Assembly: GCA_009767595.1 (NCBI GenBank)
Contig: VSDK01011285.1
Coordinates: 303,542 to 367,541, forward strand
Source of the DNA: Symbiodinium kawagutii
Taxonomy: Eukaryota; Sar; Dinophyceae; Suessiales; Symbiodiniaceae
Length of the DNA: 64,000 nt
Direction of reading: 5' to 3'
Both the position numbers and the translations under genes were made by a program. Of this stretch, positions 46,039 through 57,289 are shown one piece after another. Each line of letters begins with the position of its first letter. Positions within the stretch are counted from its first letter, which is position 1. The notes beneath the pieces are model-generated. The model ran no database searches, had not been told where the DNA came from, and saw only the letters and a list, made by a program, of their open reading frames with translations.

Positions 46039-46050
46039 GACAACAACAGC

Positions 46051-46088
<38 letters not shown>

Positions 46089-46089
46089 G
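46039..46089 (+). repeat. (AAC)n microsatellite
   Basis: About 16 CAA/AAC units with one GC interruption. Next to it, 46194-46502 is an open + frame of 102 codons (with ESKGTFIVLLTNAFFGWLIV) of unknown nature. Confidence 0.9.
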
Positions 46090-46193
46090 AAGGAGAGCGG
46101 TTAAGATGGCATTTTCAAAGTAGAGAGATTCGACCGCAGTTCATGTGAAAACTGGTTCCCACTGGGTAGCAACGTCACAAAAACTCTTCATCG

Positions 46194-46502
46194 ATGGGCA
46201 AAGCAGTCGGGCTCGTCCCAATAGCTGGTCAGGCCAGCAAGGGGAATGATCCATGGGATGTTTGCATCGTCACATCACTGGTGCTTCCAGAATCAAAAGG
46301 AACATTCATAGTCCTGCTGACAAATGCTTTTTTTGGGTGGTTGATTGTGGTTGACACTGCTAGTCAGCAGGTATCAATTGGTGAATCAGGATTTCAGACC
46401 ATGATTGAGAATTTGACGGTTCAGCATCATTATCGGATTGTCATTTGCCCATCGATAGTCGGATTTTTGAATAGCCATGACAAGAGGAATCCCATGTTAT
46501 AA
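46194..46502 (+). CDS. Open reading frame, unidentified (102 aa)
   Basis: Starts MGKAVGLVPIAGQASKGNDP, has a hydrophobic stretch (FIVLLTNAFFGWLIVV, about residues 38-53) and ends at a TAA. It is protein-like and free of repeats, but has no recognised domain and lies between exon candidates of the second gene. It may be an inserted fragment. Confidence 0.3.
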   Translation: MGKAVGLVPIAGQASKGNDPWDVCIVTSLVLPESKGTFIVLLTNAFFGWLIVVDTASQQVSIGESGFQTMIENLTVQHHYRIVICPSIVGFLNSHDKRNPML

Positions 46503-47098
46503 CCACAGGAATCATCCATCGACTGAAGACTCAGCGTTTATCTATTGTAATTGTCGACAACCATGATTGGTGACCACCCAATCTGAGCCGATACCAGCTG
46601 TTGATCAGCATGATCAACCAGTGACACAAGCTAATATACTTCACCAGCATGAACCATTATTGAGCTATCATTTGTGAGTGATTATATTGGTGAAGTACAT
46701 TCACTAAGATACTTATCATTATTGACTAGCATTGGCAAGTGAAACTCAATAATCAATTGCAATTATTTGCTACCACCACTATCTGTGTGCTATATAATCA
46801 GTCAGAATGCTAGTCATGTATATACATCAATATCAACCATGAATAAATTGGGAGTGTTTACTTATCTTAGTTGAGAAGTATATTGGGGATTCATAAATCA
46901 CAATCACTACCACTATTGAATATATAAATTGGTATGCACTATCAAGCATCATTTATGAATCGCATTCAACTCACTATAAATCACGATAAACCACTATAAG
47001 CCACTATAAACCACTATAAACCACTATAAATCACGATAAATCGCCATATCAACCACTATTTTTTCACCACCCATCACTGCCCAACCTCGCCAAGGCAG

Positions 47099-47218
47099 CA
47101 CGTCGTGGCTGCGACCAAACTCTTCGGCGCTGTGACCGCAACGGGAGGTGCTGACGACCGGCTCCGATCAGCGGTGAACACAGCAGCCCCCTGCGTCACA
47201 GCGTCCACAGATGAATCT
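47099..47218 (+). CDS. Candidate exon, second gene
   Basis: Acceptor CGCCAAGGCAG; a GC donor at 47219 (TCT|GCAATC) gives exactly 40 codons. The frame reads VVAATKLFGAVTATGGADD then RLRSAVNTAAPCVTASTDE. Strong codon-like periodicity and no stops. Flanks carry mirrored CCACTATAAA (before) and TTTATCACTG/TATAGTGGTTTA (after). No family recognised. Confidence 0.5.
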
Positions 47219-48578
47219 GCAATCGAAAATGATGCCCTGTGATTTATGATGATTATAGTGGTTTATCACTGATAATGGCGATTTATCCTGTGAAAATGAT
47301 GCATGATCATGGCGATTTCTAGTGATTTATCATGATTTATCGTGAAAATGATGCATGATCAAAAATGATTGCATCTTATGATGGTGAATTTTTTGTGACT
47401 AGATGTGCTTAGTGATGGTGGATGATTGGAGTAGTGACGGTTGGATCGATGGTTGAAGAGATGGGTGGACGATGGATAGTGATCCTTCCTCCGCTTGTAA
47501 TGAAGGCCGTCACCTTGGAATTGGGTGAAACGGTGGACCACAGGAGACCTACTTGGTAAGAGACCTGTTTGGGGAGACCTACTTAGTGCATGACATGTGA
47601 GATGTTTCTGGGGTGTTTTGAGCCTTCTGGTTGCTGTTGAGTGGGAAATTGTCATAGTAGGAATGAATTGACACTTGCTTTTGTGTTAATTTTTGGTTTA
47701 TCTTATTTTTATGTTTATTTCGATTATTTCATGATTACATGTGATATTGATTATTGATAAGTTTTTGAGTTGGTTGACCACGAACAGTAATATTGAGATG
47801 TTTTACTATGGGTTAACCACGGATGATGTTTATCTATTCCATTCATTGACTATTGCTGTTTATCAATCACTATGAAGACAAGCATCCTCGAGCAATCATT
47901 CAACCAGTGTCCGACCCTTACTTATCCGCGATCACATCAACAGTAAGCATCATCGCCCACGATACATCAAACATTATCAATCCATCATGAAGTCTCGTAG
48001 TTGTTGGTTCCTGATCAAAAGATGGAGACGACCATTCACCAGCTAGTTTTGGTCATTGTTCACCATTCCTATCACTGATAGTTGTTTAATTGCATGTCAC
48101 ACCTGCTCTTACTGTTGATATCCATATGTCAAAGATGTTCACCATCAATGAGCAAGCAACTATGAATGATATTGCTCACTTGTTGCTTAATTGCAATATC
48201 ATTATAGCATTCATGATTGCAGTGTACCACCATCGTCATCGCTCTCGAGCATCCACCAACCACCAACTGCTAAACTTAACCGTCAACAAACACAGTTCTC
48301 AAGCAGCCAAACGTAGCCAGCAAACGCTTTCGTTCGAGCAACACCAACCCTTCAATAATTGCGCATAGAACGCTGAAACTGCTTAAGCCCTTTGGAACAT
48401 GTATTTTCTCTCCAGCCCAAAGAGTTGTGATAATTTGCTGAGCAATGAAACATTTTACACTATTTTGAAATCCAATCATCCAAACCACCCCAACCATCCA
48501 ATAATTGCTGCTAGCCCATGCTAAAAAGCTACAATTGCTGCTGTGATTCAATTGTGGCGCTGTGATGGAATGATTTAG

Positions 48579-48675
48579 GACGTACAATTCCATTACCTCG
48601 ACGCATCAATTCGAAGCGTCGTCAATTTTCTCGGTGAAAAGATGAGTGGCGCGCTGGATCCAGATGCACTCCTTG
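48579..48675 (+). CDS. Candidate exon, second gene
   Basis: Acceptor ATGATTTAG, donor GTTGAG; 97 bases. The frame reads DVQFHYLDASIRSVVNFLGE then KMSGALDPDALL. Preceded by CCACCCCAACCATCC and followed by GATAATGGTTGAG, the standard polarity. No family recognised. Confidence 0.5.
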
Positions 48676-49019
48676 GTTGAGAATAGATTGATAATGGTTG
48701 AGAAGCGTGAATCAGTGTGGTTAAATGATGATGGTTCATGATGATCAAGTACTGGTGGATTGTGTTGAAATGATGATTAATGGTCTTAATGAGGGCTATG
48801 AGCACTGCTTAATGCCTGAGGATCGCTGGGGATGTATGAACATTGAAATGAAATGCAAGCTAATGAGAGCAAATCACGAAGTGACCACGCGTGAGTTGCG
48901 AGTACCATTAACTATAGCTTGATATACGCCTATGATGTAGCCATGCTTGACAATTGTTAGCCATGATTGACAATATCAGTTACCAAAATGCATCTCTATA
49001 TTGCCTATATATGCACTGC

Positions 49020-49155
49020 CAGCTGTGTAAGCATTGATGGTTTCCTCGGGTACTCCTCGTGGAACACACAACTTTGCTGCGGCCAGGACCAGAGGAAGCC
49101 CAAATGGGGAGCAGTGACCATCATTTCCCATGAGCAACCGCTAACCTGTGAACAG
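49020..49155 (+). CDS. Candidate exon, second gene
   Basis: GT donor (GTGATG at 49156). The frame reads SIDGFLGYSSWNTQLCCGQD then QRKPKWGAVTIISHEQPLTC and EQ. The start is uncertain: TGCCAG (49022) and GTGTAAG (49030) are possible acceptors. No family recognised. Confidence 0.4.
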
Positions 49156-49520
49156 GTGATGTGAACTTTGTCCATGTGTTCATCAATGATTTGGTCAATG
49201 TTTGTTCATGTTCAGGCCATGTTCATTTGTGACTCATGATCATAGGTTCATCCACGAGCTTTGTATGTTGTTGATATTGATTGATTACTCATAAAGTTAT
49301 ATTAAGTGTAGTTAATCCTGATGATTGGTGGTTCAGAGTTGAAACCAAGAACTAACCTGATAAATGTTCATGTTTTTATTGTGAAAGCATCTAGTGCATT
49401 AGTCGAGGGTGCCGAGTTCATCCTGTCAAGCCATGACTCAAACTATGTTCGTGTGGGTGATTGACTCGTTAACTGTAAGGAACAACCATCATGCATAGCA
49501 TCAACTATCATCAACTGAGG

Positions 49521-49598
49521 GCTTCTTAAAATAAGGGACCTGGTTTGTCATTGTAAATAGTTCAAAAGGATGATTTGGGGGGTCCCTATTTTGAGAAC
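49521..49598. mobile_element. Family I inverted-repeat element, copy 7 (short)
   Basis: Left GCTTCTTAAAATAAGGGACC, right GGGTCCCTATTTTGAGAAC. 78 bp, with a shortened interior. Confidence 0.75.
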
Positions 49599-50223
49599 CC
49601 ACTATATAACTAACCACAATAGACCAATATGCGTAATCATTTTGTTGGCCATACCACTATGATGAGAGTTGTGATTCAGCAACAACAAGCGTCATTATCC
49701 AGTACCAACCAGCATTAATGATCAGCCATACAATATTTGCCGTTCCAAACAATTGCTTACGGGTGTTTATTAATCAAGCATCATCGACCAATCAACATGG
49801 CCACAATCTGGCCATTAATCGTCAACCATCATTGAGCATCATTATTGCCAGCCATGGGTTTACATTTAGCATTATGATCATATCTAGGAAGCATCAACCC
49901 ACAGTTACCACTCACGTTTTGCTTCACGGCTGTGCAGCGCACCTAGGTTGCTGAATCAGTACACGAACACAATGGTCGATCTCTTCGAATCGGTACCGCG
50001 ACGTTGGAAATCAGGGGACGACCGGAACCGTTTAGGGCAACCATGAAGGCACTTCAACTGGGCTGTTTAGGCTGGTAAACCAGCTATTTCTATGGTCAAA
50101 ACACCTAGGTATAACCAGCTTAGGTATAAATCTGGCAGTGCCTAACCTGGTTGTGCTAAGTTCATCATCATATTTCTAGGTCAACCAGCGATAAATCTAT
50201 GGTGGACGTTCCACGCATCTACG

Positions 50224-51392
50224 TTGGTTTACGGGAGTTTTCCGCCCTTCTTCTTCATGTCAGAGTGCGAAGATCTCAGCGGTCCTGGCATCATGTTCAC
50301 AGTTCCCAACCCAAAGACATATGATCATATGATTGTTATGGCTTCCTTTGTGCATCAGGAGTTTGCGACATGGTTCCTTCCAACTTGTTTCATTGGAGGT
50401 GGTGCACTCTTGTTCCACCAACTTGTGGGATGAATTGAGTTCTTCTGGATTGTTTTCATGACCTTCTTGCGGGACTTCACCACAATTTCCGTCGTTTGCG
50501 AGCGTGACACCCTTAGCACCCTCACAGAATTACATTGATCTTGCATACCTGAATGGTTCCATTGGTGACGTGTGGTTTTGATCCAAGCGGGTTTGTCCAC
50601 AAACACCGTTGCCAAGATTCTGCCACCCAGAAAATACCAGGCGGTGCCAGATTTGATCACAGCGAGGATGATCCGTGAGGCCCTTTGCCGCATGCCTGAC
50701 GCTTCCTGGCAGCTGGGTAATGGCTCACTTACTTTCGTGGCATCGCCCGAGGTGGTGGCGAGAGAGCAGGTGAGCAGTGTCGAAACCGATCGGTTCATGC
50801 CTGATTTCGTGTTGACATGGCCTTTGAAACATGATGAAAGTTACAGATGCTGGCTTCAGTCGTTCGAATCGGTCCAGAGTGGTCCGCGCGTTGGAATGAC
50901 ATTGTCTATGATGTCTCAGAGTTGTTCCGACGATGTTGGGTGGAGGCACGCGATGAAGGAACCATTGAGCAAAAGGCCAGTGACTTCCATTTGACCAGAT
51001 CCTGGGGTCCGAGGTTCGCAGTCCGTCACTGTTCTGCATTGACCTTGAAAAATCAAAATATGTTTGAGTTGCAACATCCAGTTGTGCTCTTCTAGCCACG
51101 GGCAGTGAAGTGCTGTAGCACTTCTTGTACACCGCTTCAGGCAGCTCTGCTGGGCGATGTTGGCGTTCATGCAGGCGCATGGCATGAATGGCACCTTGGG
51201 GATGGACCTGGCAAAGCTGCAGATCTTCGCGAAAGGAATAAGAGACAGCTGGCTCTTACAAAGGGAGCAGAGACACCGTCGCCAGCAAAGGGGCAGGGAC
51301 AGCAGGAGAAAGTCTGGGCTCCTCGCTGCGGAAACACCCATAGGGTGCCCAACAAGGTGCTGTTCATCATGCCTCCGCAACAGCAACTGTAG
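50224..51392 (+). pseudogene. Inserted coding-like region, about 1.2 kb, frames shifted
   Basis: No intron repeats. Protein-like + frames follow one another: 50224-50433 (with GPGIMFTVPNPKTYDHMIVM), 50572-50994 (140 aa, with AVPDLITARMIREALCRMPD and EVVAREQVSSVETDRFMPDF), 50847-51095 (with WSARWNDIVYDVSELFRRCW) and 51157-51408 (with NGTLGMDLAKLQIFAKGIRD). Order and spacing suggest one decayed gene with several single-base frameshifts. Minus ORFs up to 173 aa are read as antisense. Family not recognised. Confidence 0.45.
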
Positions 51393-51394
51393 GG

Positions 51395-51540
51395 GGTTCT
51401 TGAAATGAGGAACCCCAAAAAATGGTTGGTTTATCAATCTAAAAATGATTCATATGGGATCATATGGGATGAAAATAGCTGGATTATTACTTTGAACGGC
51501 TATTAAATGATAATCTGGAGGTATCCAGTTTTTGAGAAAC
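51395..51540. mobile_element. Family I inverted-repeat element, copy 8 (with internal duplication)
   Basis: Left GGTTCTTGAAATGAGGAACC, right GTATCCAGTTTTTGAGAAAC. 146 bp; CATATGGGAT is repeated inside, which explains the extra length. It lies directly at the end of the decayed coding region. Confidence 0.7.
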
Positions 51541-52041
51541 ACCCATTTAATGGGCGGATGATGAAATGATTAATGTTTAATTCTGGCATGGCCAAGGATG
51601 GTTTATTATAAGGATCAACTAAACGTGTTGCTGGTTGGAAACATGTGTCTTAGTTTCAACCGCACCAACTGGGATAGGCACCCACAATGATACACCCAAC
51701 TGAGATGATCTATCGACCACTATGGGTTTCATACCAAGTGGGATGATCTAATTGATGCGTATGTCCTGGGGTTAGGGCAACGTCCACTAACCAGTGGCTA
51801 GTTGAAATCACAGCCTTCAAAGGGATCCCATCACGCAGGTGTCACCATGAACAGGTAGATCGGTAGATTCACCCGGGTGAAGGGGATTTGATGGTCAGTC
51901 ATTGTGATAGGATTTGATAGGTGAAGCTGAACGGTGATTAAATCATCATGTGAATCATTGTTGACTTATCCTCTTGAGCTTAATGATCCCGTGATCATTG
52001 ATAATTGAGAATCATGATTCATCATGATTGACTATTCCCAG

Positions 52042-52119
52042 CATGGTTGTGGGTCAATGCCCAGTACCCCAGCTGTTCACATCCCCTAAATGACCATGGT
52101 CAAGACCCACAACCACATG
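52042..52119. mobile_element. Family II inverted-repeat element, copy 4 (short)
   Basis: Left CATGGTTGTGGGTCAATGCC, right GGTCAAGACCCACAACCACATG. 78 bp, near-perfect outer arms. Confidence 0.7.
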
Positions 52120-52396
52120 AAGCATCATTAGTTAATTGATCATTAGTTAATTAACCATTTATTGATCATTGCATAATTGGTTAGCCAGCATTTAATTATG
52201 AATCAATCATCCATTGATCATCAATAACCATCAAGTAAGTAAGGCATAACAATCATTAACCATCCTAAACCATGCAATCATCAATGATCAAGCCCTATTA
52301 ACCACCTACTAACCACCATGAACCAGCTATTAACCCCCTAGTAACCACCATCTATTCTCCATCCATTCACCACCCATACCACCGAAACCATTGCAG

Positions 52397-52492
52397 AATC
52401 CCAGTGTTCGATTCGCTGCTCAGGCGCTTCCCAAGTACAAGGGGGTCATTGGCAGGGTCCTGGATACCCAGGAGGGCACACGGGTGGTAGAG
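52397..52492 (+). CDS. Candidate exon, second gene
   Basis: Acceptor AAACCATTGCAG, donor GTATGC; exactly 96 bases or 32 codons. The frame reads NPSVRFAAQALPKYKGVIGR then VLDTQEGTRVVE. It is preceded by a long CCATC/ACCACC tract (52260-52380). One of the cleanest exon calls outside the kinase, but no family is recognised. Confidence 0.55.
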
Positions 52493-52810
52493 GTATGCCC
52501 TGCATCAAGGTTTAGAATCGGTGGCTGTACCTAGGGTCTAGTGGCAGTCAGTGGTTGATGAAAAATGTTTTTTATCGGAAATTACATGGTCTTATAAGGG
52601 ATTAAAGTGGTTAATAACAAGGGATGACAACCAACAATAAGACCAATTAAGGGTGATAAGTAGGGGGTGATAGGGTAATTAGATAGTGGTTGATAGTGGT
52701 TAATGATGGGTCAATAACGGTTAATTAGTGATGGTTAATAAGAGGGATAATCAGCAACAATAAGATCAATATGTAGTTCTGGTCTAGTGACAATCAGCGA
52801 CGATATGGTG

Positions 52811-52903
52811 GTTTCTTAAGATGGGGAACCCTCAAAAATGGTTGGTTGGTTATTGAAAATGGTTGTTAATGCATGACTTAGGGGGACCCCTGGTTTGAGA
52901 AAC
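52811..52903. mobile_element. Family I inverted-repeat element, copy 9
   Basis: Left GTTTCTTAAGATGGGGAACC, right GGGACCCCTGGTTTGAGAAAC, interior AAAAATGGTTGGTTGGTTAT. Confidence 0.8.
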
Positions 52904-53240
52904 ACCCTAAAACCATTATGAACCACATAACCATACTCAAGGACTAATACCTTGATACATTACATATTGACTAGTATCTAAGCATTACGTAATGGTGATG
53001 AATTGATATATTGACCATCAATTCTGTGTTTGATTATGGTCTAAAATGTTATTATCAGTCAATGATACAGCCACGTTTACCAGTAACACCACAATACGGC
53101 ATATCGGAACTCTAGAACTTTGGTCGTTTGACAATGGTCAGTAGTGATTGATACTTAGTAGTTGGAGCACGACCCCTACTGGGCCGTGTGGTTTCGTGAC
53201 GATTTGACTGTTTCGTCGGTTTTCATGTGTGTGTGTCGTG

Positions 53241-53885
53241 AAGTTGATGCTACGTGAAGGATGGGGTGGGGTGGGGCATGTTAACATCCGCTTGCACTTG
53301 AAAGCAAGAAGTTGATGCTACGTGAAGGATGGGGTGGGGTGGGGCATGTTAACATCCGCTTGCACTTGAAAGCAAGAAGTTGATGCTACGTGAAGGATGG
53401 GGTGGGGTGGGGCATGTTAACATCCGCTTGCACTTGAAAGCAAGAAGTTGATGCTACGTGAAGGATGGGGTGGGGTGGGGCATGTTAACATCCGCTTGCA
53501 CTTGAAAGCAAGAAGTTGATGCTACGTGAAGGATGGGGTGGGGTGGGGCATGTTAACATCCGCTTGCACTTGAAAGCAAGAAGTTGATGCTACGTGAAGG
53601 ATGGGGTGGGGTGGGGCATGTTAACATCCGCTTGCACTTGAAAGCAAGAAGTTGATGCTACGTGAAGGATGGGGTGGGGTGGGGCATGTTAACATCCGCT
53701 TGCACTTGAAAGCAAGAAGTTGATGCTACGTGAAGGATGGGGTGGGGTGGGGCATGTTAACATCCGCTTGCACTTGAAAGCAAGAAGTTGATGCTACGTG
53801 AAGGATGGGGTGGGGTGGGGCATGTTAACATCCGCTTGCACTTGAAAGCAAGAAGTTGATGAAGGATGGGGTGGGGTGGGGTGGT
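53241..53885 (+). repeat. 68-bp minisatellite, 9 full units plus a truncated tenth
   Basis: Units start at 53241, 53309, 53377, 53445, 53513, 53581, 53649, 53717 and 53785; the tenth (53853) lacks GCTACGT and runs into a longer G-rich end. Units read as identical. Each starts AAGTTGATGCTACGTGAAGG, contains GGGGTGGGGTGGGG, then GTTAACATCCGC, and ends with the hairpin-prone CTTGCACTTGAAAGCAAG. No spacers, so not CRISPR. Confidence 0.98.
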
Positions 53886-54193
53886 GCGGTGTGGTTTTGA
53901 AACAAACGGAATTGCTTCTTAGCATTGTTAGCAGCTGACCGCCGACCACCATCTTAATAACTCCCAGACGGCCATCATCAACATCTACACATTTGTACGT
54001 TAGTTTCTTATTGAGGATTGTTTCCCTGGCAGACGTCTTATAGACATTTGAGAACCATGGCAAAACTGATACCTTCTAAGTGGCAATTTCGATGGTAGTG
54101 GGCAGCATCATCACATCCAAACCCACAAATCATGAAATATCAGAAGTGGTCATTGCTCAAATACCAGTGTTTGGTCATAACTCCACCATCCAG

Positions 54194-54427
54194 GCGCACC
54201 AACCAACCCTTGGGACCGTTGTCGCCGGGCCAAGACTCCCCTGAACTTCCTCCTCTTTGTGCTGTACATCTTCTCCGTGATGTGCGCGGGGCAGCCACCG
54301 GTGGCATGGTGTCACCATGGTCAGCTGATGCCCGAATTCCAATGGGATTCGAAGGCATGGAGGTCAACCAATGGAATCAATAGCCATCCATTTTTGGGTT
54401 CTGTCAGGGCACCATATTGGTTTGAAC
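54194..54427 (+). CDS. Candidate exon, membrane protein of second gene
   Basis: Acceptor CACCATCCAG. The frame reads PWDRCRRAKTPLNFLLFVLY then IFSVMCAGQPPVAWCHHG and stays open through the rest, ending at the family II element (WFEHMAMGQY*). LNFLLFVLYIFSVMCAG is a good transmembrane helix with positive charges before it. The exon may end earlier. I considered the TMBIM and choline transporter families but the match is too short. Confidence 0.45.
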
Positions 54428-54509
54428 ATATGGCCATGGGTCAATATTAATCATCAATAATGGGGGATAATAACCGACAAAGCTACAGGGTTTTGACCCA
54501 TAGCCGTAT
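54428..54509. mobile_element. Family II inverted-repeat element, copy 5 (short)
   Basis: Left ATATGGCCATGGGTCAA, right TTTTGACCCATAGCCGTAT; 82 bp. It stands between two coding-like stretches, so it may be an introner; the frame across it is ambiguous. Confidence 0.75.
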
Positions 54510-54870
54510 CAACCCCTTGGGAGGTGTTGAAATCAAGCTGCCCCAAAATGCTGAAAGTTCCACTACTGTGGTCAGATTTGGTGCTATGCTCCTTGGAATA
54601 TCCACCGATTCCACAACTTGGGACTGATTCTTGTTCCTGAAGGCATCTACAGATTGCTCTCTTGCAGGCGTTGATCTTACTTGGAGCGTCCATGAGGCGC
54701 CCGCCATTCAAACGGTTTGCCCCAAGCTCTACATTGCCCCCACTGCTTTGTTACAACTGCTGGAGGATCATGTGCTACATCTTACTAGGTGTTTTGTGGT
54801 TTATTTCATATGGAGCACAGTTTACCTGCCACAGCCAGCATTCGTTCTAAAAGGCAGAAACCAGACTTAA
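54510..54870 (+). CDS. Coding-like stretch after the element, unidentified
   Basis: The + frame reads INPLGGVEIKLPQNAESSTT then VVRFGAMLLGISTDSTTWD up to a TGA (54624), and the same frame is again open from 54627 (DCSLAGVDLTWSVHEAPAIQ, then TALLQLLEDHVLHL). A second frame at 54662-54850 has a hydrophobic segment (CWRIMCYILLGVLWFISYGA). This could be exon plus intron or a decayed gene. Not assigned. Confidence 0.3.
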
Positions 54871-55317
54871 GGGGCACGGCTCCGATCAGAAGGCTGACTC
54901 GCAGATTTGCCCAATGGCAAACACCTCATCAGTACTGATAAAGGACGCGAGGTTGGAGGTAAGTTTTGGTCATGTTTTGCAAATGATTTTCCTTTTGACA
55001 GCAAGTCTTTTCAAGGAGTCAATCTCAGAAGTGAAAGTAGGGCTCTTGCTAAGGGAGGGTAGCTGAAAAAGTATCATCGATTTGGACCCAAAGTTGGACC
55101 AACCAGACCAACCTGTGATAAACGGTGCCAATGGTAGTGAAAATTTGTGTTTATGGTGGACATTTGTAACGATGATCACGATCATGCTCAACGATGATGC
55201 TCAAAGATGATGGTCAACGATGATGGTCAAGGATGATGGTCGACGATGGTGCTAAATCACCAATGTAAGTATCAAATGTTTGGGTACTTCCCCAACCGGC
55301 TGTACTTGGGTGCTGAA

Positions 55318-55327
55318 NNNNNNNNNN
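55318..55327. other. Assembly gap (10 N)
   Basis: Ten N after GTACTTGGGTGCTGAA. True length unknown. Directly downstream (55345-55370) is a family III-like end (GCACTGCCAGAGGGTAG). Confidence 0.99.
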
Positions 55328-55452
55328 AGGAATGATGGGTTTTCAGTTCAACCAGGTTAGGCACTGCCAGAGGGTAGTAGTGATTCCGGAGTAGATAGAA
55401 GATCAAGTGTATTTACTGGAGCCCGAAATCTCCCGATTCTGGTCTGGTTCTG

Positions 55453-56216
55453 TTGGTCAAGGTGGGTCGTCAAAACTACTTCTCCATCCAGATCTCTGTC
55501 GGAGTATTAGCTGTTGTGGTGGGCGAGACAAGGCTCAACTGTTCTCCAACACTGAGGCACACTCTGACGATCCAGGAGAGTAGCGGTGTACGTACGCAGG
55601 ATGTTATCAATGATCTCGAGAAGAGAATGGAGTATGTCTTGCAGAGATCGCAATCGAGATTTATGATCAGGAGTGAGTTGTTCCTGATGGTGGCTCATTC
55701 ATGGAGTGGTAAGACTGCACTCATGAAGGTAATGGGCAGCATAGTGGTGATTCCGCAATGGCTGATTTTGAGAGCAGAACAAGACAGAAAAAAACGAGAA
55801 AAAAAACGGAAGAAGAACGAGCAGAAATTGCAGAAGGGGACCAAGAGGGTCCACTGGACCTTGCGGCCAGTCACCCCGGTCGCGAGGCGCATGCTTCGGT
55901 TGGGGGGGTCATTGTGAAGACGGATCTCATGGAAACCAATGATCATCATGCAGGACAGCACCGTGACGGAGTTCAAAAGAAAGCCGCCTCCCATGCAGTT
56001 GGAATCCTCAACGCTGAAGGAACTTCTATAGGGACTGACCTGGTGTCATGCATACCCATGTACAAGAGGGAGAAGACAAAGGTACCGGATGCTCTGGTCG
56101 TCGGGACAACCAACAGGGCCTTGTCGCATCAGCCAACGCATAGATGCTCCCGTGTGGAGATCGGCCCACCAAGAAGGCCCATCCTGGGTGTTTTTTCTGC
56201 TCCAGGATGGTTGTAG
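55453..56216 (+). pseudogene. Inserted coding-like region, unidentified
   Basis: A + frame of 154 codons (55453-55917) overlaps a second of 152 codons (55758-56216). The first contains SGVRTQDVINDLEKRMEYVL and AHSWSGKTALMKV, which fits the Walker A pattern; the second contains RTRQKKTRKKTEEERAEIAE and ALVVGTTNRALSHQPT. Protein-like composition passes from one frame to the other around 55780, suggesting a frameshift. Free of intron repeats. No family recognised. Confidence 0.4.
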
Positions 56217-56379
56217 TTTCACATATTCTAAAGCATTGTTTTCTCACTATAGTGATCCATTGGCAACCAATGTGGTTATTAATTCGTTCTTCATTAGTCA
56301 GTATCCATGAACTCTTAGTAATCACTTGCCATTGACAGCCAATCATAGTGATAGTGGCAATCATCTACCAGTATAAGCG

Positions 56380-56796
56380 AAGAATTGTCAAACCATTGTC
56401 AAGCCGTTGTCAATCATTATTGAAATTTATCAACCATTATTGACAATTAGTGAGTTCCATTATTTATCCATCAATCAGTCACTATAGACAGAGTTACTTA
56501 CCATCTACTATTTTCAACCGTTATCAAACCATTCTCAACCCATTGTCAAACCATTGTCGCATCATTGTCAAACCATTCTCAACCCATTGTCAAACAATTG
56601 TCGCGCCATGATCAAATCATTCTCTCGAACCATTGTCAAAGCATGATTAAGCGTGATGAACCAATATCAAACCATTCTTCACCATGATTGATCCTTCATC
56701 ATTTTGTAACCTGACGATCATTAAGATTTTTCAACCATCATCAACCATTTTGAATATCCACTATCAATCATCATTAACCATGACCGGATCTGACAG
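56380..56796 (+). repeat. AACCATTGTCAAACC-type degenerate repeat
   Basis: CAAACCATTGTCAA and CTCAACCCATTGTCAAAC units leading up to the 56797 exon; typical C-polar intron end. Confidence 0.7.
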
Positions 56797-56888
56797 CCGG
56801 TGCGCCTTGGGAGGTACTTCATGATGAAGCTCTTCTTCTGGAGCATTTGGTTGGCCAAGAGCATCTTGTGCTGCTTGCGCCACGGCAG
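56797..56888 (+). CDS. Candidate exon, hydrophobic, second gene
   Basis: Acceptor GGATCTGACAG, phase 0. The frame reads PVRLGRYFMMKLFFWSIWLA then KSILCCLRHGS, rich in aromatic and basic residues like a membrane-edge helix. A GC donor near 56889 (AGC|GCTTGA) precedes an in-frame stop. TGATGG-type sequence is weaker downstream here. No family recognised. Confidence 0.45.
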
Positions 56889-57289
56889 CGCTTGACAGCG
56901 GCCGTACCAGGGAAATGCTACGAAGGATTGGTTGATGGATAGGGTGATTGGTCCGCTTAATAATGGTCAGGTTAGCAACATAATTTGGTTCATCATGGTT
57001 GATGGCCACTGATACTTGTAGCAGGTGATACCATGACGAACCAATGGTACTGTTAGAATACATGGCTGATCTTGCTGGGACAACTACTAGCCAGTCGAAC
57101 TCTCAAGAAGCTACAAGGCACCATGATGTTAATGCTGCAGATTCGGAAATGTACAAATGCGTAGACGACATGTCGTGATTACACACATTTTTTCCATGTG
57201 TTACTTCTGTGGTTGATGAGTGAGTGCATTTTGATATTGTTTCACCACAGGATTTTAAGTACAGATGTTCTTTTTGTGATTGGCTGTGC

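Noticed and set aside
53241..53885. CRISPR array
   Set aside because: Repeats are directly adjacent with no spacers and the window is eukaryotic; it is a minisatellite.
54194..54280. TMBIM (Bax inhibitor-like) or choline transporter-like protein
   Set aside because: One hydrophobic helix with flanking basic residues is too little; no second conserved motif found.
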